Below, one piece after another: positions 24,028 to 31,268 of a stretch of DNA of 52,130 nucleotides (positions are counted from its first letter, which is position 1; the number at the start of each line of letters is the position of its first letter). A model generated the notes under the pieces. The model did not search any database, was not told the origin of the DNA, and was given only the letters and a program-made list of their open reading frames with translations. The stretch lies in NCBI GenBank assembly GCA_036676195.1, contig JAKFDK010000079.1, positions 1 through 52,130 of the forward strand. Direction: 5' to 3'. The position numbers were made by a program, and so were the translations under genes. This stretch comes from JAKFDK01 sp036676195 (GTDB lineage Bacteria > Bacillota > Sulfobacillia > Symbiobacteriales > ZC4RG38).

Positions 24028-26274
24028 TCAGGGAGGACCAGCGCCGTGAACCTGAATGCCCGCCGGTAATTTTTCCTCTCCCACGTTTACCTGAATCACC
24101 GTCATCGTGTCGTTGCCGAAGATGTCGACCACCTTGACGGCGATCTTGCGCCGCCCTGGTGTGCATTCGTGGAAGACGCTTTTCAGTTCCAGCGCGCGAT
24201 CTTTCTTGGTGCGGAAGGATTGCCATTCGTTCTCGAAGACGTATTCCCCGGTCCAGACCTCTTCCCATTCGCCGCTATCCGGGTTCTGGACTGGAATGAT
24301 CTCCCGCTTGCTCTCAAAGTGAAAGTCCACCGACCAGTAGTCAATCCAGTCGGTCCAATGTTGGGTAAGCCCCTCACGGCTAATGATGCCGTTCTTGTCC
24401 TTGCTCACCTTCACGATCTGGCCTTTGTCCACCACGAGCTGGCTGCCCTTGTCTTTCTGGCTGGCCGCGGCGCCGGCGATGGCGTCCTGGGAATCGAACA
24501 CGGAGAAGTTGGTCAATTCGACTGCCAGGCGGTTGCCCTTAACAAGGGGCTTTACCTCGATAAACGAGACATCGTGGAACACCACTTGATTCTTATCTAC
24601 CGCCCGCTTGTCGAACACGTCGGCGGGGATATATTTCGGCGCGATGTCGATACCCTGTGCCCTGGCCTCGTCCAAAATGTTGGGGAATAACCCTATCTCG
24701 AATTCGAAGCCAAGAATATCTACCTTCGTGATGTGCTTTTGGCGGCACTCCACAATGACCTCTTCAACCAACAGCCGCGTGACTGGCAAGTTGACAGGCC
24801 CCACCACCACCAACCGCCCGGCCTTCTGGCCGTGGAAGGTTGGAAAGCCAGCGGTCTTTTCGGCGCGATAGGCGTGCAGGATCAGGTTCAGAATAGCGGC
24901 TTCCTTTTCTTTTAATTGCCGCTGCTTTTCCGAATCCTGCAAGTTGGGGTTGACGCCGATGTAGTGTTGTCGCTCGTACCTGCCCAGATTAAGGATTTCA
25001 AAGGTGCGGTACGGTTTGTCCTCGGCTTTCAATTGCCGTTGCACGCCGATCATGCGCTTGCGGGTGGTGTGGATAGCGAACTTGCCCAAATCGGTGACAA
25101 TCCACTTGCGGCCCAGCTTCTCGGCGACGGCGGCGGTGGTGCCGGAGCCGCAGAAGAAGTCGGCCACAAGATCCCCTTCGTTGCTGCTGGTTTTCAGGAT
25201 CCGTTCGAGCAAAGCTTCTGGTTTTTGGGTGGGATAATCCATTCTTTCGGCTGCCATTGGATTGATGACATGCACGTCAAGCCAGAGATTCTCCACCGGC
25301 TGCCCTTCATACTCATCAAGAAAAACTCGCCGGTTCGGCTTGCCGTTCCTGTTCCAGTGTAGCTTGTTCTGACGATCAAACTCTTCGAGTTTTTCTCGAC
25401 TCATCATCCAGCCATATTTGGGCGTGTACCCTTTGTATTCGTAGATCAGGTTTTCCCGAACTCTGAGTGCGGCATTACGTTCGATCGGAGCGAGCATGTA
25501 TGGCCGCCCCTCGAATTTGCTTCGAAAGCGCTCTTGAATGTATGTCCTGGCTTCGTCTGAATCACGGGTATAAAGGTTGCGGAAGGTGGCCGCCGGACTT
25601 CGGGTGGCAAAGTGGATCGTGTCAATGGCGACTCCAAAGTTATTTTTGGGATTCGCGCTGCCGCCTTTTCGCTTCCAGATAATCTCATTCCGATAGTTAT
25701 CGCGGCCAAAGACCTCTTCAATGACCAACCTCAGGTTCGAATTCATACGCCAGTCACAGTGCACATAAATGCTGCCATCCTCGGCCAGCAAATCCCGCAT
25801 CAGCACTAGCCGCTCGTAGATCATGGCGATGAAGGAATCCGCGCCTTTGCCCCAGGTGTCACGGTAGGCGAGTTCCTCCAGCACGTTTGGGCGCCTGGTA
25901 ATGGGATCGCCACCGATTTCGATGTCCATCGAAAAATCGGCGCCGACATCAAAAGGTGGGTCGATATAGATCAGCTTGATGCCGCCCTGCTGCTCAATTT
26001 CCGCGCGCAACGGGCCGTTCTTCAGGCTTGAAAGAATGAGCTTGTTATCGCCCCAAATCAGTTTGTTGGTCCAACCCTTGAGTCGGCGGCCGCGCCCGGC
26101 CATGTCAAACAGGGTCATCTGTGCGGGCGTGCCCTGCTCTGATCTTGGTTCGTCCACGTGCTCGATCACCTGAAACGGCAGCACCGCGTTACAGACCTCG
26201 TTTGTTTTGCCGTTCCAAACCAATTCCACTTCCCGCTTGTCCTCAAACAGCAGAAAACGATACTTGTCTGGCAA
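24028..26274 (-). CDS. Orphan DNA methyltransferase of the type III (Mod) kind
   Basis: The protein is a beta-class adenine or N4-cytosine methyltransferase. Motif IV, Y-I-D-P-P-F near residue 105, precedes motif I, F-C-G-S-G-T-T near residue 370, and long target-recognition and C-terminal regions follow, ending in V-V-D-I-F-G-N-D-T. The visible start is a TTG at 26274, but the frame stays open and family-like upstream (L-I-A-L-L-P-E-Q-E-K-Q-E-I-I-R-F-L-E-A-G-K-P-L-P) without an ATG, GTG or TTG. The true start may therefore be an unusual codon or lost. AT-richer codons than its neighbours suggest transfer. No res or other restriction gene is next to it, so it is either a solitary regulatory methyltransferase or a relic. 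Confidence 0.85.
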   Translation of the reverse strand: MPDKYRFLLFEDKREVELVWNGKTNEVCNAVLPFQVIEHVDEPRSEQGTPAQMTLFDMAGRGRRLKGWTNKLIWGDNKLILSSLKNGPLRAEIEQQGGIKLIYIDPPFDVGADFSMDIEIGGDPITRRPNVLEELAYRDTWGKGADSFIAMIYERLVLMRDLLAEDGSIYVHCDWRMNSNLRLVIEEVFGRDNYRNEIIWKRKGGSANPKNNFGVAIDTIHFATRSPAATFRNLYTRDSDEARTYIQERFRSKFEGRPYMLAPIERNAALRVRENLIYEYKGYTPKYGWMMSREKLEEFDRQNKLHWNRNGKPNRRVFLDEYEGQPVENLWLDVHVINPMAAERMDYPTQKPEALLERILKTSSNEGDLVADFFCGSGTTAAVAEKLGRKWIVTDLGKFAIHTTRKRMIGVQRQLKAEDKPYRTFEILNLGRYERQHYIGVNPNLQDSEKQRQLKEKEAAILNLILHAYRAEKTAGFPTFHGQKAGRLVVVGPVNLPVTRLLVEEVIVECRQKHITKVDILGFEFEIGLFPNILDEARAQGIDIAPKYIPADVFDKRAVDKNQVVFHDVSFIEVKPLVKGNRLAVELTNFSVFDSQDAIAGAAASQKDKGSQLVVDKGQIVKVSKDKNGIISREGLTQHWTDWIDYWSVDFHFESKREIIPVQNPDSGEWEEVWTGEYVFENEWQSFRTKKDRALELKSVFHECTPGRRKIAVKVVDIFGNDTMTVIQVNVGEEKLPAGIQVHGAGPP

Positions 26275-26378
26275 CGGTTTGCCTGCCTCGAGAAAACGGA
26301 TAATCTCTTGTTTTTCCTGTTCGGGTAGCAGTGCGATGAGTGATCTCCCCCGTTCCGAGATGGACTGCCTGGAGAAGA

Positions 26379-26401
26379 GTGCCCGCCGGTGTGGCGGGCA
26401 C
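26379..26401 (-). terminator. Hairpin after the CBS-ACT gene
   Basis: GTGCCCGCC and GGCGGGCAC form a perfect 9-base stem. Read on the minus strand it follows the CBS-ACT stop by about 20 bases and is followed by TCTTCTCC, a weak T-rich tail. It also lies just before the extended methyltransferase frame. Confidence 0.5.
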
Positions 26402-26420
26402 TCCGTATCTGGGCGGAAAG

Positions 26421-27044
26421 TCAGGAGTTCCCTACATGCACGACCTTAAAACCATGCTGCCCCAGGAGTTCCACGAGTTCCTGAGCCCGGTCGGTTTCGA
26501 CCCGGACCACAATCTTGTACTGCTTGAACACCTTGGAGTAAAAAGTGGCCAGGTGGGTGATGCTTACCCCGGCATCACGGATGATTTCGGCAATGCGGGC
26601 AAGCTGGCCCCGGCGGTCGCCAACCAGAAGAGTGAGGCGGGTAGTGTGGGTATCTACCCCCAGCATTTCGGAGAAGGCCATAAAGATGTCTGACTCGCCC
26701 AAAACACCGACCAGCCGGCCGTCATCCACCACAGGGAGCATGGGCACATCCCTGTCCCAGAGCAGCTTGGCGGCCTTTTCAATCAGGTCGTCCGGACCCA
26801 CCGTTATCACCCGGGTGGCCATCACGTCGCTGACCTGCAGGTCAAGGGCGGCCTTGAAGCTGTCCAGCCGTTCGACTGCGTTGTAGATATCGTGCAGTTG
26901 CACCACCCCGACCAGATTGTGCTCGCCGTCCAACACCGGCAGTTCGTCGTAGCCTGTCTGTTGCAGCAACTGATAGGCGTCGCGCAGGCTAACGTCTGGC
27001 GCCACTGTGGTCAGATCGGAATTCATGACGTTCCGAATCAACAT
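26421..27044 (-). CDS. CBS-CBS-ACT domain protein (AcuB-like)
   Basis: The start at ATG 27044 follows GAGGTGAT and gives 207 residues: M-L-I-R-N-V-M-N-S-D-L-T-T-V. Two CBS domains (residues about 1-60 and 70-128, each with the D-E-L-P-V-L-D or V-P-M-L-P-V-V-D core) are followed by a C-terminal ACT domain (T-L-L-V-G-D-R-R-G-Q-L-A-R-I-A). The layout is that of AcuB, which lies next to acetoin genes in Bacillus, but the gene is alone here. It should bind an adenine nucleotide in the CBS pair and a small ligand in the ACT domain. The partner is unknown. Confidence 0.88.
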   Translation of the reverse strand: MLIRNVMNSDLTTVAPDVSLRDAYQLLQQTGYDELPVLDGEHNLVGVVQLHDIYNAVERLDSFKAALDLQVSDVMATRVITVGPDDLIEKAAKLLWDRDVPMLPVVDDGRLVGVLGESDIFMAFSEMLGVDTHTTRLTLLVGDRRGQLARIAEIIRDAGVSITHLATFYSKVFKQYKIVVRVETDRAQELVELLGQHGFKVVHVGNS

Positions 27045-27299
27045 ACAAGAATCACCTCGCCTGGAATTTTTCCTGGCTGAACTTATCCCCGCCGGCGTAG
27101 GCCCATTTCCACACCTGCAGACCAACTCCTGCCCCTGGGGGCGCATGACCTTTGCTCGTAGGAAAAGGTCGAAATTGTCCGGTTATAGGTTGTGCGTGGA
27201 AGGTCAAACCTCCTAAAATGGAGATAAATCCCTGCTCAGCCAAGGCGGGTTCCCCCAGGTGGGGTGCCGCGTCCCGCGTTGGGAAAGGAGTGGCCGCAT
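27045..27299. other. Divergent intergenic region with a possible structured leader
   Basis: No gene is supported here. The stretch can fold into several GC-rich hairpins, for example CTCCTAAAATGGAG near 27209-27222 and CCCCCAGGTGGGG near 27252-27264, which would lie in the leader of the secreted protein gene at 27300. The sequence does not match a riboswitch class I can name. GAAAGGAG at 27282-27290 is the ribosome site for that gene, and GAGGTGAT on the other strand serves the CBS-ACT gene. Confidence 0.35.
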
Positions 27300-29135
27300 G
27301 TGAAAGTTTGTCGCGCCCCTCTGGCGTGGCTGGCCACGGCCGCAGTATTGATGGCAGCCCTGGGGACCATGCCGCTGACCGCGGCGGCTGCACCGGGCGC
27401 CAACGCAACGGCCCCGGTTGCCATGGCCCTGACCCGGGGTACGGGTGGGGCCCCGACACCCTTCCAGTGGCTGGATATGGCCGGTGCCACCCGCTTGCCC
27501 CTGGTGGGCGACGATGTCTCGTCCCAGTTATTGGATCTGGGGTTCGCCGTTTCCTTCTACGGCAAGACCTACAGGCAGGTGGCCCTGTCGAGTAATGGCT
27601 TGCTGACCTTTGACGGACCGCGCCCCCTGCATTACGCCAATGTGTCCTTGCCAGCCAGGGGCGGCCCGGGAACTGCCATTGCCGCTTTCTGGGACGATCT
27701 GATGCTCCTGGAAGACTCGACCCTGTCTTACCGGCGCGGCGGTACGGCTCCCAACCGCTGGTTCGTCGCCACCTGGGACCGGGCCGGCTTTGTGGCTGAC
27801 GCGGATGCCCGTATCAGTTTCCAGGCCGTCCTGTGGGAGGACGGGCGGGTGACCCTCAGTTACGGACAGGTGGAGCACTGGCAGCCGCAACTCTGGAACA
27901 GCGCCACCGTGGGGATGCAGGGGGCAGCCGGGCGGCAGGGCCTGGGCTATCGCTGGAACGCCACCGGGAGTCCGCTGGCAGCTCAGACCAGCCTGCAGTT
28001 TGCCCCGGCGGGCGGCAATGGTGGCCCGCAAATTCTGGACCTGCGCATTGTGGCCCTGCACGCCGGGCTCTATCGGGTCACTGCCCGGGTGGAAGATTCG
28101 GAGGGGCGGGCCATCGAAGAGGTCCAACTGCAGGTGACCAGCCTGAATTTCAGCAAAACGCCCATCACCATGGCAGCCCACGACCAGGACAGCAGGCAGG
28201 TCGCCCTGACCGCCACAGCCCTGCTGGACACCATGGGGATGCCGGATGGCATTTATGCCCTTTCGGTGCGGGCCCGCAATGAAGCCAACGTGTGGGGTGA
28301 ATCGGCCGGGCAGGAAATCACCATTGACCAGGCGCCGCCCACCACCACTTGCACCTTCAGCAAACCGGACGGCGACAACGACTGGTACCGATCGGACGTC
28401 ACCGTTACCTGCACGGCCACCGATAAAGGATCTGAGGTCGACCGCATTGAGTACCAGATCGATGGTGGCGACTGGCAGCCGTACAGCGGGGAACTGCGGA
28501 TCAAGGGGCAGGGGATCCGCTACCTGGCCTATCGGGCGGCCGACCGGGCCGGCAACCTGGAAATGCTGCAGCTCCAGACCATTGGCATCGACCGGGAGGC
28601 GCCTGTGGTCAGCGTCTCCGGGTTGGAGCCCGGCCAGCGGCTGCGGCACTCCGACACGCTGCGGGTGCAGGCCGAAGCGGCCGAGGCTGATTCCGGCCTG
28701 GCCGAACTGCGACTGGACCTGGACGGGACTGATGACCTGCCCAACGGGGATGCCACCAGCCTCTGGCCGCTGGAACTGGGCGAACACACCCTGACGGTGA
28801 TCGCCCGGGACCGGGCCGGCAATTTGGTGGAGAAGGGACCGTTAACCTTCTATATCTATGCCGACATCCAGAGCATTGAGATACTGGCTTCTCACCTGTT
28901 GGGGAGCCGGGGGGCCGACCTGAAGTCCCTGCGGGAGAACCTGGCCCGGGCCGCCCGGGCCGAGGCGGATGGTGACCGCTGGGCCGCCCGTCAGTATCTG
29001 CTGGCCTGCGCCGAGGTCCTGCAGCAGGCGCTGGCCCAGGGCCAGATGACAAACGCGGCCTACAATACCCTGATCACTGACCTGGATGATGTGATCAACC
29101 GGCTAACCGGCGCAGAGGACTGCCAGGACTGTTAG
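27300..29135 (+). CDS. Secreted multidomain beta-protein with C-terminal FIMAH domain
   Basis: A GTG at 27300 follows GAAAGGAG and gives 611 residues with a signal peptide (V-K-V-C-R-A-P-L-A-W-L-A-T-A-A-V). The N-terminal region has the nidogen-like pattern L-G-F-A-V-S-F-Y-G-K-T-Y and V-A-L-S-S-N-G-L-L-T-F-D-G. Two or three Ig-like beta domains follow, including an OmpL47-type repeat (I-E-Y-Q-I-D-G-G-D-W-Q-P-Y). The last 90 residues form an alpha-helical FIMAH domain (A-S-H-L-L-G-S-R-G...A-Y-N-T-L-I-T-D-L-D-D-V-I). Such domains are found on secreted hydrolases and adhesins of Gram-positive bacteria. No catalytic residues are visible, so a structural, adhesive or carbohydrate-binding role is likely. 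Confidence 0.82.
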   Translation: MKVCRAPLAWLATAAVLMAALGTMPLTAAAAPGANATAPVAMALTRGTGGAPTPFQWLDMAGATRLPLVGDDVSSQLLDLGFAVSFYGKTYRQVALSSNGLLTFDGPRPLHYANVSLPARGGPGTAIAAFWDDLMLLEDSTLSYRRGGTAPNRWFVATWDRAGFVADADARISFQAVLWEDGRVTLSYGQVEHWQPQLWNSATVGMQGAAGRQGLGYRWNATGSPLAAQTSLQFAPAGGNGGPQILDLRIVALHAGLYRVTARVEDSEGRAIEEVQLQVTSLNFSKTPITMAAHDQDSRQVALTATALLDTMGMPDGIYALSVRARNEANVWGESAGQEITIDQAPPTTTCTFSKPDGDNDWYRSDVTVTCTATDKGSEVDRIEYQIDGGDWQPYSGELRIKGQGIRYLAYRAADRAGNLEMLQLQTIGIDREAPVVSVSGLEPGQRLRHSDTLRVQAEAAEADSGLAELRLDLDGTDDLPNGDATSLWPLELGEHTLTVIARDRAGNLVEKGPLTFYIYADIQSIEILASHLLGSRGADLKSLRENLARAARAEADGDRWAARQYLLACAEVLQQALAQGQMTNAAYNTLITDLDDVINRLTGAEDCQDC

Positions 29136-29177
29136 GGCCGGGCAGTGGCTGGCATTCTGGCTGCGCTGTTTCAATAG

Positions 29178-29220
29178 AAAGGGGCACCCATGACCGCCAG
29201 CGGTCATGGGTGCCCCTTCT
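29178..29220 (+). terminator. Terminator after the FIMAH protein gene
   Basis: AAGGGGCACCCATGACCG and CGGTCATGGGTGCCCCTT form a nearly perfect 18-base stem with a CCA-type loop, followed by a short CT tract. It isolates the SOS operon downstream. Confidence 0.8.
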
Positions 29221-29271
29221 GCAGTGGGCTGCCGGTGCCAATTCTGACTGTCTCCGCTCGTAGACGTTCGC

Positions 29272-29301
29272 TTGACTCGAACACCAGTACGTAGCTATAC
29301 T
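29272..29301 (+). promoter_or_regulatory. SOS promoter with an embedded LexA box
   Basis: TTGACT (29272-29277), 18 bases and TATACT (29296-29301) form a strong housekeeping promoter. The spacer holds CGAACACCAGTACG at 29278-29291, one base from the Gram-positive LexA (DinR) pattern CGAAC-N4-GTTCG. LexA bound here would block RNA polymerase directly. It controls the mutagenesis operon beginning at 29363. Confidence 0.82.
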
Positions 29302-29320
29302 GAGCATATCACCTTTAAAG

Positions 29321-29334
29321 CGAACACCAGTTCG
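29321..29334 (+). promoter_or_regulatory. Perfect LexA (SOS) box
   Basis: CGAACACCAGTTCG matches CGAAC-N4-GTTCG exactly, with perfect half-site symmetry. It lies 20 bases after the -10 box and 29 bases before the first gene, so it acts as a second operator beside the one inside the promoter. Two boxes predict tight repression without DNA damage. Confidence 0.9.
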
Positions 29335-29362
29335 CCTCCAGTTTGATTCGGGGGTGCGGACT

Positions 29363-30595
29363 ATGCACTGGGTTGCCTACATTGAACTGCGGGGGCTTTA
29401 TGCCACCGTGCACCGAGCAGCGGCCGGGGCACCGGCCGGGCTGCCCCTGGTGGTGCTGCGGGATGGTCTGGCCTGGGACGGCTGTCCACGGGCGTGGGCC
29501 CAGGGTCTGCGGGCCGGCATGCCGCGGCGTCAGGTGTTGCGTCAGGTGCCGGGGACCACGCTGGCCGAGTACGGGGCCGTCCGCTACGAGGCGGCGGCCC
29601 ACGCCTTCTGGAATGTCTGCGCCGGTCACACGCCCTATGTGGAGCCGGTGGCTGGGCATCAGGTCTGCATTGCCTTACCGGTTCCGGGGCGTACCCCGCC
29701 GGAATCGGAACTGCTGACGCTGCTGCGTGTGTGTGTGGCGACCGGGGGCGATGTGTTGGCGGTGGCCGGCCTGGCCGCCAATCCGCTGGTGGCCCGGGTG
29801 GCCGCCCGGACGGCGGCGCCCGGTGCAGCACCAGTGGTGGTATGCCCGGGGGACGAGGCAGCCTTCCTGGCGCCCCAGCCCGTCACGGTGCTGTGGCGGG
29901 CCCGTCCGGAACTGCTGGAACGCCTGGGCCAGTTAGGGTTAAGCCGGGTGAGCGATTTGCAGCGGATCCCGGAGACGGAACTGCTGCAGCAGTTCGGCCC
30001 GGCCGGGCGGGAACTGGCCCGGTGGGCCCGGGGGGTGGACGGCGAACCGGTGCGGGCGGCCTGGCCGCCGCGGGAGGTTGTCTGGCGGCGGCCCCTGCCG
30101 GTGGCGGCGGGGGCAGACGGACTGGCGGCGCTGATCGGGCAGGGGGCTCGGGAACTGGCTCGGCGCTTGCAGCAACAGCATGAGGTCTGCCAGGCCGTGG
30201 CCCTGACCCTGGAGCGGGAACGGGGTGATCCGCTGCAGGCGCGGCGCCAGCTTCCCCGGCGCCAGCAAAGCCCACCGGCTCTGGAGCAGGCACTGCTGGG
30301 CCTGATGCGGGAACTGCTGGAAGCGGTGCCCGGCCTTGCCTGCAGTGCGGTGACGGCGGTGGCCGGCGATCTGGCCCCGGCCGGTTGGCGGCAACTGGAC
30401 CTGTGGGGAGCCGAACAGCGCCGGGAGCAGGAGCGGACGGAACGGCTGGAACTGGCTCTGGCGGCTCTGCGGGCCCGCTTTCCTACCCGTTCGGCCCGCA
30501 TTGGGGTGGCGCCGCAGGCGCTGCCCCGCCGGGAGGCCATGTACGGGTATTACGACCCGTACCGCTGGAAACGGTTGGGTGTACCCGGGCAATGA
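29363..30595 (+). CDS. imuB: ImuB-like, catalytically dead Y-family DNA polymerase homologue
   Basis: The ATG at 29363 follows GGGGGTG (a GTG at 29354 is the alternative) and gives 410 residues. The fold is that of Y-family polymerases: N-terminal H-W-V-A-Y-I-E-L-R-G-L-Y-A-T-V in place of the usual H-x-D-x-D-x-F-x-A-x-V, the helix-hairpin-helix-like L-G-L-S-R-V-S-D-L-Q-R-I-P, and a little-finger region. The metal-binding acidic residues are replaced (E and R for the two first-motif aspartates), and the later S-x-D-E motif is absent (V-E-P-V-A-G-H-Q). The chain should not polymerise. It retains Q-L-D-L-W-G near residue 350, a beta-clamp-binding motif very like Q-L-P-L-W-G of mycobacterial ImuB. 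It is therefore expected to be the clamp adaptor of a mutasome with the DnaE2-type polymerase of the same operon. Confidence 0.85.
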   Translation: MHWVAYIELRGLYATVHRAAAGAPAGLPLVVLRDGLAWDGCPRAWAQGLRAGMPRRQVLRQVPGTTLAEYGAVRYEAAAHAFWNVCAGHTPYVEPVAGHQVCIALPVPGRTPPESELLTLLRVCVATGGDVLAVAGLAANPLVARVAARTAAPGAAPVVVCPGDEAAFLAPQPVTVLWRARPELLERLGQLGLSRVSDLQRIPETELLQQFGPAGRELARWARGVDGEPVRAAWPPREVVWRRPLPVAAGADGLAALIGQGARELARRLQQQHEVCQAVALTLERERGDPLQARRQLPRRQQSPPALEQALLGLMRELLEAVPGLACSAVTAVAGDLAPAGWRQLDLWGAEQRREQERTERLELALAALRARFPTRSARIGVAPQALPRREAMYGYYDPYRWKRLGVPGQ

Positions 30596-30840
30596 GCCGC
30601 CTGGTGGAGCAGCCCATCGGCCCGCCGGTGCTGAGCGGACAGAAGACCCCGTACAGTTTCCGCTGGGCCGGCCGGACATGCCGGGTGGACCAGGTACTGG
30701 ACAACTGGCAGGATACCGGGGCCTGGTGGGAAGGAGAGGCGGAAAAGACCTTCTGGCGGGTGCAGATCCGCGGTGGCGGTGTGTTTGAGTTATGGCAGGA
30801 TACCGCGGGCCAGTGGGCGGTATATCGGATCTGGGACTAG
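30592..30840 (+). CDS. Small DUF6504-like protein of the mutagenesis operon
   Basis: ATG at 30592 overlaps the imuB stop as ATGA, giving translational coupling and an 82-residue product. It begins M-S-R-L-V-E-Q-P-I and continues as a compact beta protein with W-x-D-T-G-x-W-W-E-G-E and F-W-R-V-Q...F-E-L-W-Q-D...W-x-V-Y-R-I-W-D. This pattern recalls DUF6504, which in Actinobacteria is found beside or fused to Y-family polymerase and dnaE2 genes; that comparison is from memory and unchecked. The tryptophan-rich strand pattern suggests a protein- or nucleic-acid-binding OB or SH3-like fold. Function unknown. Confidence 0.72.
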   Translation: MSRLVEQPIGPPVLSGQKTPYSFRWAGRTCRVDQVLDNWQDTGAWWEGEAEKTFWRVQIRGGGVFELWQDTAGQWAVYRIWD

Positions 30841-30884
30841 CTCTGCTCAGGCCGCTGGTGGTCGGGGAATTGGAGGCAGAAGCG

Positions 30885-31265
30885 TTGCTGACACAAGAGG
30901 TGCTTGATCAGATGGCGGAAGGGATAAAGGTGAATGTGCGGACCATGGCTGCGCTGATGCTCTATCCTTGGCCGGGGGGCGAGGAGGAGCTGAAGGAGGG
31001 CCTGCAGACGGCCATTATCAAAGCAAGGGGCAAACGGATCGATCGGGTGCACTTGCCGAAAAACTTGGCCGAAGCCCTGCCCAGGCCGCCGGAACAGGAT
31101 CTCCTGCTCTGGTTCAGCACTGAGACGGAGTGTCGCTTCCTGACCTGGTGTATACGCCACAGCGGCCTGAACAAGGTGCAACTGGCCCGGGAACTGGGCA
31201 TTACCCGCAGCGCCTTGTATAAAAAACTTGACCGCTACGGCATTGAATACAAAAGGGAGGCCTGA
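30885..31265 (+). CDS. Small Fis-type helix-turn-helix protein of the mutagenesis operon
   Basis: A TTG at 30885, eight bases after GGAGG (30872-30876), gives 126 residues. The frame is open further upstream (to 30792), but that would overlap the previous gene. The C-terminal 25 residues are a Fis-family helix-turn-helix: L-N-K-V-Q-L-A-R-E-L-G-I-T-R-S-A-L-Y-K-K-L. The preceding 95 residues are not recognised and have an alpha-rich pattern (E-V-L-D-Q-M-A-E-G-I-K-V-N-V-R-T-M-A). In the classical cassette this place is held by the RecA-like ImuA or ImuA-prime. This protein does not resemble that, so it is either a local regulator or a replacement partner. It stands 3 bases before dnaE2. Confidence 0.72.
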   Translation: MLTQEVLDQMAEGIKVNVRTMAALMLYPWPGGEEELKEGLQTAIIKARGKRIDRVHLPKNLAEALPRPPEQDLLLWFSTETECRFLTWCIRHSGLNKVQLARELGITRSALYKKLDRYGIEYKREA

Positions 31266-31268
31266 GAT

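Noticed and set aside
24028..26274. A complete type III restriction-modification or BREX-like defence locus
   Set aside because: No helicase-nuclease (res), kinase or other defence gene is next to the methyltransferase; its neighbours are a deacetylase and a CBS-ACT gene.
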